The translations under genes were made by a program, and so were the position numbers. This document shows, piece by piece, positions 8,980-17,879 of a DNA stretch of 43,100 nt (positions within the stretch are counted from its first letter, which is position 1; each line of letters begins with the position of its first letter). The notes beneath the pieces are model-generated. The model was not told the origin of the DNA. It ran no database searches and saw only the letters and a list, made by a program, of their open reading frames with translations. Source of the stretch: Gemmatimonadaceae bacterium (GTDB taxonomy: Bacteria; Gemmatimonadota; Gemmatimonadetes; Gemmatimonadales; Gemmatimonadaceae); assembly GCA_025450035.1 (NCBI GenBank), contig JANWIF010000018.1:1-43100 (forward strand), in the 5' to 3' direction.

Positions 8980-10049
8980 CCACGCTCCGCGATGACGGGA
9001 GCGTGCGCCGATGCGACCAACGACGACGCGTCGATCGGTGGCGGGGCGGCATCCGGTGAACGCGGCGCGTACGGAAGGCGCCGCCAGTGCAGCACTGTGA
9101 GCGCTGACCCAAAGCAGGAGCCTGCGAGGCGGGCCCACGCGGCGCCCTTCCATGGACGGCGCACCACGTGCCAGCCACATCGCAGGAGTTCCAACGACAA
9201 CACCCTCGCGGCATCGGCGCGATGTGCACGACGGTCGGTGGCCGCCCATCGCAGTGTGTGCGCACGGCCCCAGGTGTTCGTCACGCCCATACGCCATCCA
9301 CGACGCGCGTACGGTGTGCTCTCCGTCAGGTCGCCCCGCGGGTGCAAGGCCAGAGGGCGCGTAATGAGAAAGAGATCGCCGAACGCCCGCGCGCACGAGC
9401 TCAGTACGATGTCCTCCGCGCGACCGATCCCCTGCTCGTATAGCGCGATCAGGCGGTCGAGGTACCCGATGCGCGCAAGAACGTCCCGCGGATACGACAT
9501 GGCGCCGCCCCAGAAGTGGGCTACCGGCAGGGGGTCGTCGGACAGCAGGCCGGCGGGCGTCACGGGAATGCCGCCCGGGCCCATGGTGCCCGCCGCCCGG
9601 CGGGCGGTGCCTAACCAGCGCTCGCGCAGCTCGCCCGTATCCCGAACCAGCGGTTGCCCATCGTCCCAGGTGAACAAGAAACCAATCCCGGCAATGGCGC
9701 CGACGTCGCTCGCGGCGAGCGTACTGTACGCGCGCTCCAACACGGCAATCGCGGACGGCGCAAGCCGGACATCATCGTCGAGAAACAACACAATATCGCC
9801 GGTGGTGCTGCTGAATCCGAGCCATCGATTCCATGGCAATGCGCGCCGCATCGAACGCACATACCGTATCGAAAGCTCGGGACGTTCGGCGGCGAACGAG
9901 CGCACGAGGCGCTCACTCGCGTCGGAGCGGGACGAATCCACGACAACGACTTCATCCGCCGGCCGATCCTGCACCGCGAGCCCACTGAGCACCCGCCGCA
10001 GCAACTGCGCCCGCTCGTGGGTGCTCACGCACACGCTAATCGTCCTCAC
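8976..10049 (-). CDS. GT2 family glycosyltransferase
   Basis: The product is 357 residues starting at GTG 10049, in a GTGA overlap with the upstream GT4 gene. The N-terminus is the standard GT-A start (TISVCVSTHERAQLLRRVL), followed by DEVVVVDSSRSD and the metal-binding DXD region IVLFLDDDVRLAP. A later AEDIVLSS segment is the probable catalytic-base region (ED). GT2 enzymes are inverting transferases acting on the cytoplasmic side of the membrane. Sugar specificity is unknown. An upstream in-frame ATG-type extension to 10328 lies inside the neighbouring gene and is not used. Confidence 0.87.
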   Translation of the reverse strand: MRTISVCVSTHERAQLLRRVLSGLAVQDRPADEVVVVDSSRSDASERLVRSFAAERPELSIRYVRSMRRALPWNRWLGFSSTTGDIVLFLDDDVRLAPSAIAVLERAYSTLAASDVGAIAGIGFLFTWDDGQPLVRDTGELRERWLGTARRAAGTMGPGGIPVTPAGLLSDDPLPVAHFWGGAMSYPRDVLARIGYLDRLIALYEQGIGRAEDIVLSSCARAFGDLFLITRPLALHPRGDLTESTPYARRGWRMGVTNTWGRAHTLRWAATDRRAHRADAARVLSLELLRCGWHVVRRPWKGAAWARLAGSCFGSALTVLHWRRLPYAPRSPDAAPPPIDASSLVASAHAPVIAERG

Positions 10050-11188
10050 GATTCCCGCTTCTCGCGTACGGCGCGCTCGTAGAATGCCACGTTCTCGGGA
10101 ATGACAGCGTCGAGCGAGAAGGACTCCCGTACCCTCCTTGGGCCCGCGCACGCCAGCCGCTGTCCCAGTTGTGGGTCGTCGAGGACGGTAATGATGGCGC
10201 GCGCAATCTCGGACGGGGACCGTGGATCCACGAGCAATCCATCGGTTCCATCGCGTACAATTTCCGGACCGCAGCTCAGCTTCGTGTATATCGTTGGGCA
10301 GCCGCATGCCATCGATTCGACGGCGCACAGTCCAAACGTCTCGGTAAGGGAGGGGAAGACGGCCACCTGCGCCTGACTCAGTGCCGAAATGAGCGTCGGA
10401 CGATCCACGTGCCCGTGAAAATGTACGCTCGACCGCGTCGGCACAGGCAGCCGCTGCGCAAGCCGGGCCTCGGTCGATCCGTCAGCGCTCCCTTTCCCGT
10501 ATACGTGCAGCGTCGCCTCTGGGTGCGACGCGAACACTTCGGGCCATGCATCGATGAGAAACTCGATTCCCTTCTTTGGTGTCAGTGTGCCGGCGAATGC
10601 GACGTGCCCCGGAGTGCGACTCATATACGGCACGAGGGGCGATGGACCTTCGACTGGATTGTAGATCACTGCGTCCGGCCCCGATGGAAGCGCGAATAGT
10701 CGGCGTGTCACGTCGCCGGTGTGGGCGCTGACGGCGATCCAGGCATCGACGTGTGCATACGACAACGCTTCGAGGCGTCCGCCGGTGCGCGGAATCGGTT
10801 GTCCCAGTTCGTGGGCAAAGTAAGTGAGCGAGCCGTGGGCGCGAGCCACGAGCGGCACGGACATGCGCCGCCAGCCCATGTACCACCCGTAGCAGTCCGG
10901 CGATTCGATGAGGTCGATCTCGCCGGAACGTACCCAGCGACGGATGACGCGATGCAAACGATACCTGGCGCCGATCCACGCGAAGCGCTTTCCACTCTCG
11001 CGCAGCCGCCACACGTGCACGCCCTCGTCCTCTTCGTAGTCAGGAGCCGCGTAGTTCGCCGGGTAGACACCGATGACACGCACCTGATGGCCGAGGCGCA
11101 CGAGCGCCCGCGCCAGCACTTGGGTGAACGTGCCGACACCGCCGTGCAGCCCCGGCGGATACTCGTAGCAGATGAAGCAGATTTTCAC
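10046..11188 (-). CDS. GT4 family glycosyltransferase
   Basis: The product is 380 residues from GTG 11188, the codon just before the first beta strand (KICFICYEYPPGLHGG), where the glycine-rich GGVG loop is typical of GT4. The donor domain has HVAFAGTLTPKKGIEFLIDA, and the EX7E motif is in TETFGLCAVESMACG. No clear ribosome site precedes this GTG. In-frame TTG and GTG codons about 35 bases further upstream are alternatives, still downstream of the preceding asnB-type stop (11238). The length is normal for the family. Confidence 0.85.
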   Translation of the reverse strand: MKICFICYEYPPGLHGGVGTFTQVLARALVRLGHQVRVIGVYPANYAAPDYEEDEGVHVWRLRESGKRFAWIGARYRLHRVIRRWVRSGEIDLIESPDCYGWYMGWRRMSVPLVARAHGSLTYFAHELGQPIPRTGGRLEALSYAHVDAWIAVSAHTGDVTRRLFALPSGPDAVIYNPVEGPSPLVPYMSRTPGHVAFAGTLTPKKGIEFLIDAWPEVFASHPEATLHVYGKGSADGSTEARLAQRLPVPTRSSVHFHGHVDRPTLISALSQAQVAVFPSLTETFGLCAVESMACGCPTIYTKLSCGPEIVRDGTDGLLVDPRSPSEIARAIITVLDDPQLGQRLACAGPRRVRESFSLDAVIPENVAFYERAVREKRES

Positions 11189-11237
11189 CCGGTGCCCGAC
11201 AGCCGATTTGACACCGACCACTGGCAAGGAAGCGGCA

Positions 11238-13184
11238 TCAATTCGCCTCCTGCTCGCGCCACGCCTGGAACATGAGGATGGACCAGAGAATGCCGGTCCA
11301 GTACGAGCTGCCTTCGAGATGCTCGCGCCACATTCGTCGAACAACTGGTGCCCGCAGGTACCCATCCTGTTCGATCGCCCGCTCATCGAGGAGTGACTCT
11401 CCCCAGGCGCGCAGCGGTTGGCGGAGCCAGAGAGCGATTGGAACGCCGAAGCCGTGCTTGGGCCGTTCGACCAGGTAGTCGGGAACGTACCGCCGCAACA
11501 CTCGTCGGAGCAGCCATTTGGTGCGCTCGCCACGGAGCCGCAATTCCAGTGGGAGCGTGCCTACGAATTCCACGATCCGATGATCGAGGAATGGAGCACG
11601 CGTTTCCAGGCTCACCGCCATGCTGGCCCGGTCCACCTTCACGAGAATGTCGTCGGGGAGATACCCGATGAGATCGGAGTACATGAGCTGCTCTTCAGTG
11701 GTCGTCAGCTCTGCACAGAGCTCCCGTGCGGTGCGCGCCGGCAATCCGGCCCGCAGTCCGGTCACCAGCGACGGCTCTTCGTTCCATCGCGAGTACGCCA
11801 GGGGATACATGTCCAGCGCGTGCGGGGCCGCCAGACGGCGGGCAAGCGTGCCCATGCCGTGTCGCACGCCTAGGCGCGCCATTCGCTTTGGCATCACGGG
11901 CGCCATGGCGTCGAAGGCCGACCAGATGTTGGGCGACCCAAATGCACTGAGTGCCGCGGCCGCCGTGCGACGCACCGGGAGCGGGACCGCGCTCAAGCGG
12001 TCAAAGGTGCGGGAACACGACGCGTAATAGCTGTATCCGCCAAAGAGCTCATCCCCGCCGTCGCCGGAAAGGGCCACCTTCACGTGCTGCGACGCCAGTG
12101 CACAGACCAGAAATGTGGGAATTTGCGATGGGTCCGCAAACGGCTCATCGTAGATAGATGGCAGTTTCGGAATCACGCGTAGCGCATCCTCCGGCGTAAT
12201 GTAGAGTTCCGTGTGCTCCGTCCCGAGATAGTGCGCCACCGCTCGCGCATGCACTGCTTCATTGAACGCATCGGTGAAACCGATCGTGAACGTTCGGACC
12301 GATTGATCACTTCGTGCGCACATGAGCGCCGTGATCATTGTCGAGTCTATACCACCGGACAGAAACGCACCGAGCGGAACGTCGGAGGCCAACTGCCCTT
12401 GGACGGCATCACCGAGCAGCTCGTCCAAGCGGCAGGCCGCTTCGTCTTCTGATTCGTGGCGGGGAGATGCATTCCCCTGCTCGAAGATGCGCTTCGGCGT
12501 CCAGTACGTGTCGATGCATGGCTCGCGCTGGCCGTCGGAGAGCGTGAGTACACTGCCGGGGAGAAGTTTTTTGATGTTCGTGTAGATCGACAACGGGGCG
12601 GGAATGAAATCGAACCGCAGCAGTGCGTCGAGCGCCACGCGATCAATCGCTCCGTGCCACGCGGGATGGGCCCGCAACGCTTTCAGTTCCGAGCCGAACA
12701 GGAACGTCTCGCCCATCCAGCCGTAATACATCGGCTTCTCGCCCAGGCGGTCGCGCACGAGGTGCAACTGGTGCTCCTTCCGGTCCCAGAGCGCGAACGC
12801 GAACATGCCGACAAATCGCTGCAGTGCGTCAAACAGTCCCCACCGTTCGATCGCGGCGAGGATGACCTCGGTGTCCGAATGGCCGCGAAACCCGCAGTCG
12901 CCACCGGTCGACGATTCGAGCTCGTGACGCAAGTCGGCAAAGTTGTACACCTCACCATTGTACGTAACGACATAGCGCCCGGTCGTGGAATGCATGGGCT
13001 GATGTCCGTTAGGCGATAGATCGAGAATGGAGAGGCGCCGGTGGCCGAGCGCGATGCCGGCCTGCGGGTCGGTCCAGATCCCCGCGTCGTCGGGCCCGCG
13101 ATGCACGAGGCGTGTCGTCATCGCGTCGATGCACGTGTCCCAATCGAGACGACGCCGGCTCATGAAGCCAACGATTCCGCACAT
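11238..13184 (-). CDS. asparagine synthase-type glutamine amidotransferase (AsnB family), copy 1
   Basis: The product is 648 residues. It begins MCGIVGF, so the catalytic Cys2 of the Ntn-type glutaminase is exposed after Met removal, and RGPDDAGIW and YNGEVYNF follow as in class II amidotransferases. The synthetase domain has the pyrophosphate loop FLSGGIDSTMI and a LSGDGGDELFGGY motif. In glycan clusters such proteins are usually thought to amidate uronic acids or other carboxylates on sugars rather than make free asparagine; that role is inferred from context. A second AsnB is 23 kb away in the same locus. ATG 13184 follows the toroid gene by 31 bases. Confidence 0.93.
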   Translation of the reverse strand: MCGIVGFMSRRRLDWDTCIDAMTTRLVHRGPDDAGIWTDPQAGIALGHRRLSILDLSPNGHQPMHSTTGRYVVTYNGEVYNFADLRHELESSTGGDCGFRGHSDTEVILAAIERWGLFDALQRFVGMFAFALWDRKEHQLHLVRDRLGEKPMYYGWMGETFLFGSELKALRAHPAWHGAIDRVALDALLRFDFIPAPLSIYTNIKKLLPGSVLTLSDGQREPCIDTYWTPKRIFEQGNASPRHESEDEAACRLDELLGDAVQGQLASDVPLGAFLSGGIDSTMITALMCARSDQSVRTFTIGFTDAFNEAVHARAVAHYLGTEHTELYITPEDALRVIPKLPSIYDEPFADPSQIPTFLVCALASQHVKVALSGDGGDELFGGYSYYASCSRTFDRLSAVPLPVRRTAAAALSAFGSPNIWSAFDAMAPVMPKRMARLGVRHGMGTLARRLAAPHALDMYPLAYSRWNEEPSLVTGLRAGLPARTARELCAELTTTEEQLMYSDLIGYLPDDILVKVDRASMAVSLETRAPFLDHRIVEFVGTLPLELRLRGERTKWLLRRVLRRYVPDYLVERPKHGFGVPIALWLRQPLRAWGESLLDERAIEQDGYLRAPVVRRMWREHLEGSSYWTGILWSILMFQAWREQEAN

Positions 13185-13215
13185 CAGCGGCAGCGTATCG
13201 CGATGGACCGGTGCG

Positions 13216-14439
13216 TCATCGGACGGCGCGCAGCCAACCTCTCACGCGCGCCGTAGCGCGCTGGCGCGCGAAGCGCCCATTCCGAGTCGTCGCGAGCATC
13301 AATCGTTTGCCGGGTTGCAAATAGCGGCCGAATCGGGCGGCGCCATCCGTACCGGTGCGCGCATAGGGTTGAAAAAACGAGCCAGTCCCCAGCGTGTTGC
13401 GGAACTCCCACTGCCCGCGCTGCGAGGGAAGGAGGGTCGACGCGATCATGCCGATCGTGGCGAGGCGAAACCACGTTGTCCACGTGACTGACGCGTCGGC
13501 TGGAGCGGTATTGCCGTACAAGCGGTGCGGTGTGACGTAGCTATCGCAGAATCCACCGTCAGGGTTCTGCACCTGCAGCAACTCAACCAGGTAGCGTTCG
13601 AGGACGTCATCGATTTCGGCGACCCGATGTCCGGAGCGGCGCAGGTGCGTCAGGATGTCGACGATATCGATGTCCACGCACGCCGATCGGATGCCGGCAT
13701 ATCCGAGCCCGAGGCAGCTTTCCACGACGCGATCGGCATGCTGCACCGTTCGACCGAGGTAGTAGGGGATGTGCAGCACGTGCGCGGCGCCGGCCATCGC
13801 CACCCAAAGAGCAGCGCGATCGCCCGGAGGATCGCGGTGCCAGAATCCAGTATGCGTGTCCTGGTGCATGTCGAGCCAATCAGCTATCTGTTCCAACCGC
13901 GCCCGCGACTTCGCGTCGCCGTCCTCTGCGAGGACCGCGTAGAACGACGCGATGTTGACGACCTTGTTGCCTTCCGTCCATGGTCGCGACCAATCACGGT
14001 CATCGAGCCACTCGGCCAAGAAGGCATCGCCCTGGTATCGTTCCATGAACGTCAACGGATAGCGCGGCTTCTCGCCTAGCGCACGAAGCGCGCCGAGTGC
14101 GTAATTGGTGCAGTGCATGGCGAGGTATTCGTCGTCGTGTCCAACGCGGTCCGCCTCCGGCACATCCGGCAGAACGAACGTCCCATCCGGACGTTGGAAC
14201 CGGTTGAGCGCGTTGGCGATCTGGCGTCGACTCGCGGGTGTAAACTCGCGGTCGCGGCGAAGCACGACCGACGCAAACACACCTCCCCACGTACCGTACA
14301 ACAAGTGGCCGGGGTCGCGTTGCGAGTCGTGCGTTGCGCTGTGACGCCAGTATCTCGCGTCGCCGGCGATCTCCAGTTGTGCGTCAAGGTACGCCGCCGC
14401 ACGAACTCGGCACCGTTCCAATGACTCCTCGATCTTCAT
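13216..14439 (-). CDS. alpha/alpha-toroid protein resembling terpenoid cyclase/prenyltransferase fold
   Basis: The product is 407 residues from ATG 14439, with a good ribosome site (GGAG, 8 bases upstream), one of the few strong ones in the run. The sequence is helical. Repeats resemble the QxxDGx(F/W) turns of alpha-toroid proteins: FQRPDGTFVLPDV near residue 82 and QNPDGGFCDSYV near residue 291. A weaker turn, MHQDTHTGFWHRD, is near residue 192. An acidic CVDIDIVDIL segment lies near residue 254. Terpene cyclases, prenyltransferases and some glycan lyases or epimerases share this fold, so the activity cannot be assigned. Its place between AsnB and a GT-B protein suggests glycan or carrier-lipid processing. 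No signal peptide is seen. Confidence 0.7.
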   Translation of the reverse strand: MKIEESLERCRVRAAAYLDAQLEIAGDARYWRHSATHDSQRDPGHLLYGTWGGVFASVVLRRDREFTPASRRQIANALNRFQRPDGTFVLPDVPEADRVGHDDEYLAMHCTNYALGALRALGEKPRYPLTFMERYQGDAFLAEWLDDRDWSRPWTEGNKVVNIASFYAVLAEDGDAKSRARLEQIADWLDMHQDTHTGFWHRDPPGDRAALWVAMAGAAHVLHIPYYLGRTVQHADRVVESCLGLGYAGIRSACVDIDIVDILTHLRRSGHRVAEIDDVLERYLVELLQVQNPDGGFCDSYVTPHRLYGNTAPADASVTWTTWFRLATIGMIASTLLPSQRGQWEFRNTLGTGSFFQPYARTGTDGAARFGRYLQPGKRLMLATTRNGRFARQRATARVRGWLRAVR

Positions 14440-14581
14440 CACCAGTTCTCCGTTCAGTCCCACGCGCCTAGTCGGCGGCGGGGACGAAGTTGCTCGTCGA
14501 TTCTGCGCCTGTTCGCGCGCCGGTGGCCAATGCCGGCCTCGGGTATGGTGATCGCCGGCGCGCCGTACCCGATCCGTGGCT

Positions 14582-16018
14582 TCACCCATGAGCTGCGCTA
14601 GCGATTCGTTTCACCAGCGCGGCAACGCGGTCGACCGCACGGCCGTCGACTATTCCGATCTCGGTCTTCACCAACACACTGCGTTCGCGCCGGTCGCGGG
14701 ACCGGTCGCGCACGTACGCGGCCGTCTCGGCTACGAGCTCGTTCATATCACGCCCGAGGCGAACACCCTGACTTTCCACGATGTGTCGGTAGTGCTCGGT
14801 TTGATACAGATCTCGACATAGACGCCCTTCTTCCCCACCCGGGTGTCCGGCGAACGCGACGCACACGACGGGCGTATCGAGTGCCGCCGCATCGAGACTT
14901 ATTGTGGAGCCGGTATTCAGGCAGGCGTCCGCATGCAAGACGGTACTGATAAGCCGCGTCTGATCATGAGCGTCGAACGCGCCGGCGGCGGTGTCCCACG
15001 GACGGCTGATGATCAGGTGCGGATCGATCGCAGGGAGATGGTCCCAACGACCGTAGTCGTCCAGCGGATGCAGTCTAACGACGATTCGATGGTGCTCCAG
15101 CTCCGGCATGGCCCGGAATCGACGCGCCAGGTCGGCGACCAGTTCGGGCTCGGACGGCGTAAAGAACTCGCTGTTGGCGGCATAGAGAACGAACCGGTCT
15201 TCCGGTTCGAGTCCCAAACGTCGCATCGTGCACGCGCGACTCTCACGAAAACGCGGGTGCACGTGGAAATCGAACTGGGGCGTCCCGGTAATATGCACGC
15301 GCGCGGGGTCGCGATCTGGATAGAGCGACAGCACCTGGTCGCGCATGCGCCCGTTCCACACCGCGTAGTCGTCGAAGGCAGGCAGAACCGTGCGGCTCGT
15401 GAGATTGTCGAAGCTCAGAATGCACCCCAGCGTCCGGATCCCCAGATCACGCGCGGCGAGCAGGTACGGGTGCTCCTCACCGGCGATGCACGCAGTAGAG
15501 ATGAGCACGTCCGGACGGAGCGCCGCAAGTTGCGCCCGCACATTCGACAGATCGCGGCGGCGGCGCACGAACCGCTCCAGATAGGCCACCTGCCAGCGAA
15601 GTCCGATCGGACTGCTGCCCGGCACGCTCAGCGCTTCGACCACAACGTTGCGGGTACGCTGCCATCGCGTGGCATCGCGTCGTAGCCACCGATTGAAGAT
15701 CGGATACGACGGAATGCGATGGCGACGGGAGAACGAGGCGCGCAGCAGGGCCTCGAGCGTAGGCTTCCCACGCTGTGAGCGGTTAGGCGGAGCGTCGAGC
15801 AGGAGAGAGAACTCGCCTACCCCTTCGACATCTGTCAATGGCCGGCCGCCGCTCGTGCCAATGATGGGCTGCACGTGCAGCCCATCGGTGCGCAGAACGT
15901 CCAACATTCCCGAGTGCACCACGTTGCGAACACCCCAGACCGTGGCGCACAGGATGGCCACCCGAGGCGAATGCATCTCGATGGACGGCGCCATAGCGAC
16001 TGCGGGAGCAGACGTCAC
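14582..16018 (-). CDS. GT-B-fold glycosyl/glycerophosphotransferase-like protein
   Basis: The product is 478 residues from GTG 16018, in a GTGA overlap with the upstream gene. The first beta strand is PRVAILCATVWGVRNVV. The second half contains VHITGTPQFDFHV, a RIVVRLHPLDDYGRW motif (the RxHP typical of CDP-glycerol glycerophosphotransferase and capsule transferase families) and CLNTGSTISLDAAALDTPVV, the usual phosphate-binding GST/S loop. It pairs with the next gene upstream, which has the same architecture. Activity could be sugar or polyol-phosphate transfer. The 142 bases between its end and the start of the toroid gene show no clear promoter or hairpin. Confidence 0.75.
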   Translation of the reverse strand: MTSAPAVAMAPSIEMHSPRVAILCATVWGVRNVVHSGMLDVLRTDGLHVQPIIGTSGGRPLTDVEGVGEFSLLLDAPPNRSQRGKPTLEALLRASFSRRHRIPSYPIFNRWLRRDATRWQRTRNVVVEALSVPGSSPIGLRWQVAYLERFVRRRRDLSNVRAQLAALRPDVLISTACIAGEEHPYLLAARDLGIRTLGCILSFDNLTSRTVLPAFDDYAVWNGRMRDQVLSLYPDRDPARVHITGTPQFDFHVHPRFRESRACTMRRLGLEPEDRFVLYAANSEFFTPSEPELVADLARRFRAMPELEHHRIVVRLHPLDDYGRWDHLPAIDPHLIISRPWDTAAGAFDAHDQTRLISTVLHADACLNTGSTISLDAAALDTPVVCVAFAGHPGGEEGRLCRDLYQTEHYRHIVESQGVRLGRDMNELVAETAAYVRDRSRDRRERSVLVKTEIGIVDGRAVDRVAALVKRIASAAHG

Positions 16019-17454
16019 GCGCATGCGAGCGTCACGGCGAAGCCTTGGTATCCATGGAGCATGTCGCCGCGCGCCCGCGCCCCAGCAGCAACGACTGGTC
16101 GCGGCGCATTCCCCGTCCGGGTTAGCACGTCCGCGATACGCTGGGCGATGGCTGTGATCTGCGCCGCCTCGAAGTGCTTGTCTGAACGTGGGAAGGCTGT
16201 TTGCGGAACGACGCGCCCCCGTCGAAAGCTCCATTCCGGCGGCAAGTGGACTGCTCGACGGACTTCGCGAGATAGGCGCTGCGTCGAGAAACGCGGCCCT
16301 TCATCGCGGAGACCGTACAGGTAGCGGCGGCACCGCTCCATATCGACGGCGCGGTCAGTCGGGACTCGGGCCATCACCGCATCTGCAGCCCGGCGGTGAG
16401 CATTACCGTCGGCGGCATAGAACCAATCACCGATCACCTGCGCAATCGCGTTCGGTAGTCCGGGAGGCGGCACATACGCGCCGGCGAGGATCGCCGCCAC
16501 CTTGTCGCGCATTTCGGAATACGTCGCGCACGGATCGCTGACCTCCTCGGTCATAGCCGGCAATCCAGCGATGGAGAACCAGCGTGGCGATAGCGTCGGC
16601 ACCGACGCCATGGCAGACTCGATGGCTGTCGAGCAACCGCGCTGGATGACCACCGCCGCGCGAAAAATCCGCGGTTGCACCGGGCCGCCGGCATCGATGG
16701 ATACGTTCGGGCAGTCGGCGAGTACTGACCGGTACGTCTCCGTCGCCTCGAACGGGTGTGGGCGCAGCACGATGTGCCGATCGGGGAAGTCCGCGGACAA
16801 CGACCGCGCGATACGAATGATCTCGGCGATGCCGAGCCGTTCCGTCTCCCCCTGCTGCATGGTCCGCTCATGCGACCAGCCGATTTCATCGCGCAGTTGC
16901 CGCACGTTGCGCTCGACGGTCGTGAAGCGCGGGTTTGCGAATGAGAAGTTCGTGTTGATGAGGATGTAACCTGCGCCCTCGCGATCACCATCGGCAATCA
17001 CCGGCTGCCATTGTGGTGCGTAGAAATCGAAGCGCGGACAGCCGGTCACCGCTACCTGCTCGGGCGCGAATAAGCCGCGTTCCACAACGTGCTCGGCGAG
17101 ACGCGGGCCCCACATGCACGCTTGGCTTACTCGGTGAAGCAGTTCCGTATCGCTCCACAGCATGCTCGAGTAACTGGTCGGCGCGTCCCATACGCCGCCT
17201 TCCGTGTCGAGCACCCCGAACGGAATGCCCGCGTCCAGCATCCGTGTCGCGAAGCGATCGTTGCCTCGCCGAACGAAATTCAGGAGCACGAAGTCGGGAG
17301 CGAGCGACCAGACTTCCTCTTCTTGCAGATTGAGGGGAACGATGTGGCACACCGCGCCGCGCTGGCAGAGTTCGTGCGCGAGCAGCACGATTCCCGCCAG
17401 GTCGCGTTGCGGATGGTCGAGTACGATGGCGATGCGCGGCGCACGCGCGGTCAT
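16015..17454 (-). CDS. surface carbohydrate biosynthesis protein (GT-B-like)
   Basis: The product is 479 residues from ATG 17454; an in-frame GTG at 17466 would add MPNA and lies on one of the GCCTAACG octamers, so I prefer the ATG. It starts RIAIVLDHPQRDLAGIVLLA, a pattern I associate with the surface carbohydrate biosynthesis family found in LPS and nonulosonate clusters. The C-terminal half has HIVLRPHPFEATETY and VIQRGCSTAIESAMASVP, the RPHP and S/T-rich loop of CDP-glycerol-transferase-like GT-B proteins. Its precise reaction is not known to me. It is followed at once by the second GT-B gene, so the two may act together. Confidence 0.78.
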   Translation of the reverse strand: MTARAPRIAIVLDHPQRDLAGIVLLAHELCQRGAVCHIVPLNLQEEEVWSLAPDFVLLNFVRRGNDRFATRMLDAGIPFGVLDTEGGVWDAPTSYSSMLWSDTELLHRVSQACMWGPRLAEHVVERGLFAPEQVAVTGCPRFDFYAPQWQPVIADGDREGAGYILINTNFSFANPRFTTVERNVRQLRDEIGWSHERTMQQGETERLGIAEIIRIARSLSADFPDRHIVLRPHPFEATETYRSVLADCPNVSIDAGGPVQPRIFRAAVVIQRGCSTAIESAMASVPTLSPRWFSIAGLPAMTEEVSDPCATYSEMRDKVAAILAGAYVPPPGLPNAIAQVIGDWFYAADGNAHRRAADAVMARVPTDRAVDMERCRRYLYGLRDEGPRFSTQRLSREVRRAVHLPPEWSFRRGRVVPQTAFPRSDKHFEAAQITAIAQRIADVLTRTGNAPRPVVAAGARARGDMLHGYQGFAVTLACA

Positions 17455-17495
17455 AGCGTTAGGCACGGGTTACCATCACAGACAGGTCATCAGAA

Positions 17496-17879
17496 TCACG
17501 CGGGACCCCTCACTTTGGGCAACCAGCGCTCCCAGGGTGGCCACACGGGGTTCGGCGCCACATTCAAGAGCAGCACGGATCGATTGCCGAGACGCCTGTC
17601 GTGGTGCCACGGCGGCTCAGCCGACAGCGCCTCACTGATCTGCACCTCCTGCACCAGTCGCGTAGGGTCAAAGCTCTTCAGCGGAGCCCCGCCGTCGCCT
17701 CCCGGCACGCACCGAAGTACCGTGTCGAGCTCGACAGTGTAGCACGTCCACGGGGGATCGTAGCGTGCGCGCAACAGTGCGATTCCGAGATCGTCGCGCA
17801 ACGGTTGCACGCTCGGGCCGCCGCACCATTAGCGGTTCCGGACTCTGTTGTACCGGGTGTCGACGACGGGAAGGACTCC
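17496..17879 (-). pseudogene. decayed C-terminal fragment of a sugar formyltransferase
   Basis: Read on the minus strand from just after the upstream deacetylase stop, this stretch encodes a degraded copy of the C-terminal part of the formyltransferase at 30787-31770. Matching pieces are YNRVR versus YNKVR, LLRARYDPPWTCY versus VWRARYDPSWPCY, and RLVQEVQISEA versus LLVQEVQITGA. A TAA interrupts the frame between the first two matches (17830-17832 on the plus strand reads TTA), and the N-terminal catalytic domain is missing. Bases 17636-17657 are identical to 30921-30942 (22 bases). Bases 17738-17772 match 31023-31057 with three differences. A 104-residue open frame remains (17496-17810), but it has no ribosome site. 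I treat it as a relic, not a gene. Confidence 0.8.

Noticed and set aside
14843-15685. Plus-strand open frame of 280 codons
   Set aside because: It is antisense to the GT-B gene with recognisable RxHP and phosphate-loop motifs; its own product has no recognisable domain.
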